DNA of 18,607 nucleotides from Clostridia bacterium (GTDB lineage: Bacteria; Bacillota; Clostridia; Christensenellales; CAG-138), in assembly GCA_017435185.1 (NCBI GenBank), contig JAFSFN010000220.1, forward strand, positions 1 to 18,607, read 5' to 3'. The notes below the pieces were generated by a model that saw nothing but the letters and a program-made list of their open reading frames with translations, was not told where the DNA came from and made no database searches. Of this stretch, positions 13,511-18,607 are shown piece by piece. How positions within the stretch are numbered: the first letter of the stretch is position 1; each line of letters opens with the position of its first letter. Position numbers and translations under genes: made by a program.

Positions 13511-13978
13511 TTAGCTCAACCTTGTTCCACAGCAGTTGCAGAACAAATCCCCTTCTTTTGCAGGCTGATTGCAGTTTTGGCATACACGAACAGCAGGTGC
13601 TGCAGGCTGTTCATTCTTCCACCCATGGGACATTTGAACACCGCATGAATTGCAGAATGCTGAATTTGCTACTACATCAGCTCCGCATCGAGGACATTTT
13701 TCCACACCTTTTATCTGTTTTATATCTTCACGACATTGAGCTATCTCCGCAGTCAGATTGTTCACCATGCTTATCTTGTCATAATTAAGCGCATTGACAT
13801 CGGTTTTGTTCTTTTCATAATATGCTTTGCCGATTTCAAGGTAGAGCGCATCTATCTGCTTTTCCTTTTCCGATATTCTGCTGTTGAGCTTTGCTATCTC
13901 AGTCAGATTCTGTGTTTTCTGCGCCACTCCGTGACCTGCATCACTTATCTTTCTTCCTATCTGTTCAAAAAAAGACAT
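13511..13978 (-). CDS. Soluble coiled-coil protein with two zinc ribbons
   Basis: The 155-aa protein has no transmembrane segment. Residues about 24-92 form a likely coiled coil with repeated hydrophobic spacing (LNSRISEKEKQIDALYLEIG and onward). Two zinc ribbons follow, C95/C98/C109/C112 and C133/C136/C147/C150, joined by a Pro/Ala linker. It is a relative of the many clostridial zinc-ribbon domain-containing proteins; no enzyme motif is seen. AAGGGGG precedes the ATG. It lies 12 bases after the Crp/Fnr-type regulator and 30 before the next zinc-ribbon gene, so co-transcription is likely. A partner or scaffold role for the two membrane zinc-ribbon proteins is inference. Confidence 0.8.
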   Translation of the reverse strand: MSFFEQIGRKISDAGHGVAQKTQNLTEIAKLNSRISEKEKQIDALYLEIGKAYYEKNKTDVNALNYDKISMVNNLTAEIAQCREDIKQIKGVEKCPRCGADVVANSAFCNSCGVQMSHGWKNEQPAAPAVRVCQNCNQPAKEGDLFCNCCGTRLS

Positions 13979-13990
13979 ACTGTTTCCCCC

Positions 13991-14587
13991 TTAAATTTTT
14001 ATATCTGCGACAGATTTTGTGTCACGCATAGAATTTCTGACCCTGCTCAGTGTTACCGGAGTCATCCCAAGCAAAGATGCTACCTGTGAATGTTTTACTT
14101 TATCAATTAAACCCGGATAGTTTTCTAAAAACCACTTATATCTTTCAGTGCTGTTTTTGTGCAACAGCTTGCTTTTGAATTCGTTGTTTCGTTTTGTCGT
14201 TCCTTGTAAGATATATGTATAAATGCTCATTGACTGATCTCTTTTTTTCAAAAGTGCAAGCATATCATTCACATCTATCCACAAAACTTCGCTGTCTACT
14301 ATAGCTTCCATTGTAAGAAGAACCTCTTCATCAAAACTGAACATGGGCATTAACGGATCGCCGTATACCATTTGAAAACAATCCGTTATCTCTTTACCTT
14401 TTGAATCTATATAATAACCTCTGAAAACACCTTTGAGTATGAATGCCATGTGCGTAATCTTTCTCCCCTGTGAAAAGACCTCTTCTCCGCTCTTGAAAGT
14501 CTTTACAGTCATTACACTTGCCAGCTCATTTATAAATGTTTCATCGGTAATCTTCAAATGTTCAGTTAAAAATTGTTTTATCTTCAT
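13991..14587 (-). CDS. Crp/Fnr-family transcriptional regulator
   Basis: The 198-aa protein has a cyclic-nucleotide-type β-barrel sensor domain (about 20-115: FKSGEEVFSQGRKITHMAFI then LKGVFRGYYIDSKGKEI) and a long helix. A short C-terminal helix-turn-helix HSQVASLLGMTPVTLSRVR (about 169-187) follows. The phosphate-binding cassette of true cAMP receptors (RLGxxxA) is not seen, and there are no Cys for an Fe-S cluster, so the signal is unknown. The ATG at 14587 is preferred because GGGAG lies 5 bases upstream; the ATG at 14599 would place that site inside the gene. It leads a four-gene cluster with three zinc-ribbon proteins. Confidence 0.88.
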   Translation of the reverse strand: MKIKQFLTEHLKITDETFINELASVMTVKTFKSGEEVFSQGRKITHMAFILKGVFRGYYIDSKGKEITDCFQMVYGDPLMPMFSFDEEVLLTMEAIVDSEVLWIDVNDMLALLKKRDQSMSIYTYILQGTTKRNNEFKSKLLHKNSTERYKWFLENYPGLIDKVKHSQVASLLGMTPVTLSRVRNSMRDTKSVADIKI

Positions 14588-14748
14588 ATCCGCTCCCATT
14601 CGATATTTGTCGATTTATGTATTAAATTTTAACCTCAAAAAAAGCATTGTGCATTATCAAATGTTAATGAAAGCAATATTTTTTACAATTTTCTATAGTT
14701 TTTTATCGATAACATCATTTTTTGTTCTTTTTATGGGTTATGGACACA

Positions 14749-14780
14749 AAAAAGCCTGCGACACAAGTCGCAGGCTTTTT
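14749..14780 (-). terminator. Intrinsic terminator of the PFOR gene
   Basis: AAAAAGCCTGCGAC pairs with GTCGCAGGCTTTTT (arms 14749-14762 and 14767-14780) around a 4-base loop. On the minus strand the stem runs into a tract of six T. It lies 25 bases after the PFOR stop. Confidence 0.93.
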
Positions 14781-14805
14781 ATCAGATGTTAAATTGTAAG
14801 ATGGA

Positions 14806-17800
14806 TTACTCCATGTCGTTGAGCTTCTTGTAGTATTCGTACTTATCCTTTGCTTCCTTCTCTGCACGCTCGAAGAGTTCTTCTGCTGCTTCGGGGAAGA
14901 GCTTTGTAAGTGAAGCATAACGAACCTCGCCCATGATGAAGTCTTTATATTCACTCTTGGGCGGCTTACTGTCGAGAATGAAAGGATTCTTGCCTTCTTC
15001 TGCGAGATCGGGGTTGTAGCGATAGAGGGGCCAGTAACCGGACTCTACTGCCTTCTTAGCTTCAGCCTGTGCCTTACCCATGTTGATACCATGGTTGATA
15101 CAGGGAGCATAAGCGATAATGATGGAAGGTCCTTTATATGCTTCAGCCTCTGTGATAGCCTTCATGAGCTGATTCTGGTCAGCGCCCATGCAAACCTTTG
15201 CAACATAGACATAGCCATAGCTCATTGCCATCATGCCGAGATCCTTCTTCTTTGTGCGTTTACCTGCTGCTGCAAACTTCGCAACGGAGCCTGTCGGTGT
15301 TGCCTTGGAAGACTGACCGCCTGTATTGGAGTAAACTTCTGTATCAAGAACAAGGATGTTTACATCTTCGTTCATTGCAAGAACATGATCCAATCCGCCG
15401 TAGCCGATATCGTATGCCCAGCCGTCACCGCCGATTATCCACTGTGACTTCTTTGTAAGCAAGTCGGACAATTCAACGATCTTCTTGCCTTCTTCACAGC
15501 CGCAGCCGCTTACGAGGTTCAAAAGAGCTTCGCCTGTTGTTCTGGAACCGTCTGCATCATTCATGTTGTTGAGCCATGCTTCACAGGCTTCCTTAATCTC
15601 AGCCTTGTCAGTCTTTTCTGCCAAGGAGCGAACTGCATCTGCAAGGCCTTCGCGACGCTGCATGGTTGCAAGGTTCATGCCAAAGCCGAATTCTGCGTTA
15701 TCTTCAAAGAGCGAGTTGCCCCATGCAGGACCGTGACCCTTGCTGTTTGTTGTGTAGGGACATGTGGGAGCACTGCCGCCATAGATGGAGGAACAACCTG
15801 TTGCATTTGCAATCATCATTCTGTCACCAAAGAGCTGAGTAATGAGCTTGACATAAGGTGTTTCACCGCAACCTGCGCAAGCACCGGAGAACTCGAACAA
15901 CGGCTGGAGGAACTGACTGCCTTTAACTGTGTTCTTCTTGAGTTCAACATTCTTTGCTTCGACCTTGATTGCTGCTTCCCAGTTTTCTGCTTCCTTATCG
16001 CAAATGTCGCTCAAGGGAACCATCTTCAATGCCTTTTCCTTAGCGGGGCAAACTTCTACGCAGTTGCCGCAACCTGTACAATCCAAGGGGGAGAGCTGAA
16101 TGCGGAAATTAAGTCCTGCAAATTCCTTGCCGTTTGCGGCCTTTGTTACATAGCCCTCGGGCATATTGTCATTTGCATCTGTAAGTATCGGGCGTATGCA
16201 AGCATGCGGACAAACGAGTGAGCACTGATTGCACTGTATGCAGTTTTCGGGAATCCAATCGGGAACCTTAACTGCAACGCCGCGCTTTTCGTATTTTGTT
16301 GTACCTGTGGGAACAAAACCGTCTGCTGCCATTGCGCTTACAGGGAGCTTGTCGCCGTTCTGTGCAAGTACGGGCTTGATGAATTCGTTGAAATACTTAT
16401 CATCTGTTACGGAAATAGGTGTTGCGCCCTCTGTTGTTGTTGCCCAGGATTCAGGATAGTTGATTTCTACAACGCCCTGTGCGCCTGCATCGATAGCTGC
16501 ATAGTTCTTCTGAACAACTTCATCGCCCTTCTTTGCATAGGACTTCTTAGCGGCGGCCTTCATGTATTCGATTGCCTGGTCTGCTTCCAAAACGCCGGAG
16601 AGCTTGAAGAATGCGGACTGCATTATGGTGTTGATTCTGCTGCCCATGCCAACTTCTGCTGCGATCTTAATAGCGTCGATATTGTAGAAACGAACCTTGT
16701 TCTTTGCAATTGCGTTCTTCATTGTTGCAGGCAATTCTTTTTCCATCTCCTCGAGTGTCCAGGGAGAGTTCAAAAGGAAGATGCCGCCTTCTTTGATGCC
16801 TTCTGCAACATCATACCGAGTTACATAGGACGGATTGTGACAAGCTGCGAAGTCTGCCATATCGATGAGGTAGGGGCTCTGTATGGGCTTCTTGCCGAAA
16901 CGCAGATGCGAAACTGTGAAGCCGCCCGACTTCTTGGAGTCATAGGAGAAGTAGCCCTGTGCATACATGTCTGTATGGTCACCGATGATCTTGATGGAGT
17001 TCTTGTTTGCGCCGACTGTACCGTCGCTGCCCAAACCGTAGAACTTGCAAGCGATAGTTCCTTCGGGAGCTGCATTGACCTGCTCATTTATGGGAAGTGA
17101 TGTGTTTGTTACATCGTCATTGATACCGACTGTGAAATGATTCTTGGGAGTTGCTGTCTCAAGGTTGTCATAAACAGCCTTAACATGTGAGGGGGTGAAT
17201 TCCTTGGAACCCAAACCGATACGGCCGCCATATACTTCGATATCGCCTCTGCCGCACTCTTTAAGAGCTGCAACAACATCCTGATAGAGAGGTTCGCCCA
17301 TTGAACCGGGCTCCTTTGTTCTGTCAAGAACAGCAATGCGCTTTGCGCTTGCGGGAATAGCCTCGGAGAGCTTTTCTGCAACGAAAGGACGGAACAAACG
17401 AACCTTTACGAGACCAAGCTTTGCGCCCTTTGCGTTGAGGTAATTGATTGTTTCTTCAACTGCATCTGCGCCGCTGCCCATTACCACTATGATATTTTCT
17501 GCATCTGCTGCGCCAACATAATCGAAGAGCTTGTACTGTCTGCCTGTAATCTTTGCAACTTCGTCCATGTAATACTGAACGATGCCGGGGATTGCTTCAT
17601 AGTACTTGTTTGCTGCTTCTCTGCCCTGGAAGTAAATATCGGGGTTCTGAGCAGTACCGCTCTGCATGGGGTGCTCGGGGTTGAGTGCACGCTCACGGAA
17701 CTTTTTGACTGCTTCAAAGTCACAAAGTTTTGCCATGTCTTCGTAATCGATTGCATCTACCTTCTGGATTTCGTGTGATGTACGGAAACCATCGAAGAAA

Positions 17801-18303
17801 TGCAGGAAAGGAACGCTGCCCTTAATTGCTGACAAATGGCTGACGAGTGCAAGATCCATAACTTCCTGTACGGAAGCCGAAGCGAGCATTGCAAAACCTG
17901 TCTGGCGAGTGCTCATGACGTCACTGTGGTCACCAAAAATCGACAATGCATGCATTGCAAGTGCTCTTGCGGTTACATGGAATACACCGGGAAGAAGTTC
18001 GCCGGCTATTTTGTACATGTTGGGGATCATGAGGAGCAAGCCCTGTGATGCTGTGAATGTGGTTGTCAAAGCACCTGCTACGAGTGAACCGTGGACAGCA
18101 CCTGCTGCACCGGCTTCGGACTGCATTTCTGCAATGCGAACCTTCTGACCGAAAATATTTGTTCTGCCGTTCGCAGCCCAATCATCGGCCGATTCAGCCA
18201 TGGGTGAGGACGGAGTGATGGGGTATATAGCCGCTACATCAGAAAACGCATAGGCTACATGTGCGGCGGCGGTATTGCCGTCGATTGTCATTTTTTTTGC
18301 CAT
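14806..18303 (-). CDS. nifJ: Pyruvate:ferredoxin (flavodoxin) oxidoreductase
   Basis: This homodimeric single-chain PFOR (1165 aa, normal length) converts pyruvate and CoA to acetyl-CoA and CO2, reducing ferredoxin. Seen motifs: YPITPSSPMAE with T30 for pyruvate binding. VVMGSGADAVEE (about 273-284) lies in the next domain. A ferredoxin insert carries C688/C691/C694/C698 and C742/C745/C748/C752. The proximal cluster has C809, C812, C837 and C1068. The thiamine pyrophosphate site is GGDGWAYDIG (about 958-967) with DTEVYSNTGGQSSK (about 987-1000). I place the start at the ATG at 18303, preceded by GGAGGAG; the ATG at 18318 overlaps that site. It is transcribed alone from a perfect promoter, consistent with high expression. 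It feeds reduced ferredoxin to the rnf complex in the same window. Confidence 0.97.
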   Translation of the reverse strand: MAKKMTIDGNTAAAHVAYAFSDVAAIYPITPSSPMAESADDWAANGRTNIFGQKVRIAEMQSEAGAAGAVHGSLVAGALTTTFTASQGLLLMIPNMYKIAGELLPGVFHVTARALAMHALSIFGDHSDVMSTRQTGFAMLASASVQEVMDLALVSHLSAIKGSVPFLHFFDGFRTSHEIQKVDAIDYEDMAKLCDFEAVKKFRERALNPEHPMQSGTAQNPDIYFQGREAANKYYEAIPGIVQYYMDEVAKITGRQYKLFDYVGAADAENIIVVMGSGADAVEETINYLNAKGAKLGLVKVRLFRPFVAEKLSEAIPASAKRIAVLDRTKEPGSMGEPLYQDVVAALKECGRGDIEVYGGRIGLGSKEFTPSHVKAVYDNLETATPKNHFTVGINDDVTNTSLPINEQVNAAPEGTIACKFYGLGSDGTVGANKNSIKIIGDHTDMYAQGYFSYDSKKSGGFTVSHLRFGKKPIQSPYLIDMADFAACHNPSYVTRYDVAEGIKEGGIFLLNSPWTLEEMEKELPATMKNAIAKNKVRFYNIDAIKIAAEVGMGSRINTIMQSAFFKLSGVLEADQAIEYMKAAAKKSYAKKGDEVVQKNYAAIDAGAQGVVEINYPESWATTTEGATPISVTDDKYFNEFIKPVLAQNGDKLPVSAMAADGFVPTGTTKYEKRGVAVKVPDWIPENCIQCNQCSLVCPHACIRPILTDANDNMPEGYVTKAANGKEFAGLNFRIQLSPLDCTGCGNCVEVCPAKEKALKMVPLSDICDKEAENWEAAIKVEAKNVELKKNTVKGSQFLQPLFEFSGACAGCGETPYVKLITQLFGDRMMIANATGCSSIYGGSAPTCPYTTNSKGHGPAWGNSLFEDNAEFGFGMNLATMQRREGLADAVRSLAEKTDKAEIKEACEAWLNNMNDADGSRTTGEALLNLVSGCGCEEGKKIVELSDLLTKKSQWIIGGDGWAYDIGYGGLDHVLAMNEDVNILVLDTEVYSNTGGQSSKATPTGSVAKFAAAGKRTKKKDLGMMAMSYGYVYVAKVCMGADQNQLMKAITEAEAYKGPSIIIAYAPCINHGINMGKAQAEAKKAVESGYWPLYRYNPDLAEEGKNPFILDSKPPKSEYKDFIMGEVRYASLTKLFPEAAEELFERAEKEAKDKYEYYKKLNDME

Positions 18304-18369
18304 GTAAAGCTCCTCCATTATATTTTATTGTTTTATAATTATGAATTGCGGGTCAACAGACCACCATTT

Positions 18370-18398
18370 ATTATAGTCATACTTTCTTGTTATGTCAA
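18370..18398 (-). promoter_or_regulatory. Promoter of the PFOR gene
   Basis: On the minus strand TTGACA (18393-18398), exactly 17 bases, then TATAAT (18370-18375): a full consensus match in both boxes and spacing. The start near 18363 gives a leader of about 60 bases containing a small GGTC/GACC hairpin. No Rex-type operator was seen. Confidence 0.9.
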
Positions 18399-18484
18399 GC
18401 CGACGGACTTCAGCATAAAAGCCGTTTTGACCTCTTGTTATCTTGCTTTTTTGAACTTGACGCAATTTGATCAAGGTCCGAAAT

Positions 18485-18518
18485 ATAAAACAAAGCCCAC
18501 CCTTCAAGGATGAGCTTT
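18485..18518 (-). terminator. Terminator after the dockerin gene
   Basis: AAAGCTCATCC pairs with GGGTGGGCTTT (arms 18508-18518 and 18492-18502; two G-T pairs) around a 5-base loop. On the minus strand TGTTTTATATTT follows. It lies 6 bases after the stop codon of the partial dockerin gene. Confidence 0.82.
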
Positions 18519-18524
18519 ATCTTC

Positions 18525-18607
18525 TCAGTTAAGTATTTTCTTCTGCAATGCCGCAATATCACGCGAGTTGACATTTGCATCACCGTTCATATCACCTGCT
18601 GTTGCAT
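18525..18607 (-). CDS. C-terminal end of a dockerin-domain protein (partial)
   Basis: Reading the minus strand from the right edge gives 26 residues and a TGA stop, ending in GDMNGDANVNSRDIAALQKK followed by ILN. This is the second half of a type I dockerin: the calcium loop D-x-N-x-D-x-x-x-N-x-x-D followed by the I-x-x-L-x-x-x-I helix, at the very C-terminus, where dockerins usually sit. Dockerins attach secreted enzymes to cohesins of a scaffold protein. The catalytic part lies outside the window, so the enzyme type is unknown. The 5' end is cut by the edge. Confidence 0.82.
   Translation of the reverse strand, partial: ATAGDMNGDANVNSRDIAALQKKILN

Noticed and set aside
14433..14792. 119-aa plus-strand frame with hydrophobic stretches
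   Set aside because: It is antisense to the Crp/Fnr gene and runs through the PFOR terminator; no ribosome site.
16821..17756. Several 80-90 aa minus-strand frames within PFOR
   Set aside because: They are out-of-frame shadows of the 1165-aa PFOR sequence.
18259..18513. 84-aa plus-strand frame at the PFOR promoter
   Set aside because: It crosses the PFOR start, promoter and a terminator hairpin and resembles no family.

Overview
The window looks like the chromosome of an anaerobic, fermentative Clostridia member, probably in the Ruminococcaceae/Oscillospiraceae. The reasons are pyruvate:ferredoxin oxidoreductase, an Rnf-type ferredoxin:NAD+ oxidoreductase operon, strong AGGAGG-type Shine-Dalgarno sites, sigma-A promoters close to consensus, and the 3' end of a dockerin-bearing protein at the right edge. 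Dockerins are typical of cellulosome or fibre-degrading gut and rumen Firmicutes. Genus cannot be fixed from the sequence alone.

Layout, left to right. Positions 1-246 hold three minus-strand tRNA genes (transcribed Val-Asp-Phe) with their own promoter. Positions 325-4589 are a minus-strand operon rnfC-D-E-A-B whose genes overlap or nearly touch; rnfG, normally between rnfD and rnfE, is absent. Positions 4744-6075 (minus) encode a soluble SPFH protein with three C-terminal zinc ribbons (B. subtilis YdjI-like), divergent from a plus-strand pair at 6217-8735: a ROK/ASKHA-type putative sugar kinase and nagA (GlcNAc-6-phosphate deacetylase). Position 8917 starts a tiny XRE regulator with a repeat-rich probable operator. 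Positions 9278-10497 (minus) are a membrane SPFH protein followed by a ribbon-helix-helix protein, with palindromic boxes over the promoter. Position 10694 starts a plus-strand DUF975 membrane protein. Positions 11331-14587 (minus) are a four-gene cluster: a Crp/Fnr-type regulator and three zinc-ribbon proteins, two of them with one transmembrane helix and a large probably extracytoplasmic part. Positions 14806-18303 (minus) encode PFOR behind a perfect-consensus promoter. Positions 18525-18607 carry the C-terminus of a dockerin protein.

How the genes work together. PFOR reduces ferredoxin while making acetyl-CoA, and Rnf oxidises ferredoxin with NAD+ while pumping Na+ or H+, so the two ends of the window form one energy-conserving route. 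The ROK protein and NagA fit amino-sugar (GlcNAc) use. The middle is rich in envelope or stress-type proteins (two SPFH proteins, three other zinc-ribbon proteins, DUF975) with three small regulators; a shared envelope role is inference.

No CRISPR array, insertion sequence, rRNA or phage gene was seen. No gene-free stretch exceeds about 300 bases; the largest gaps (8736-8916, 10498-10693, 14588-14805, 18304-18524) hold promoters, terminators and operator-like repeats described below.
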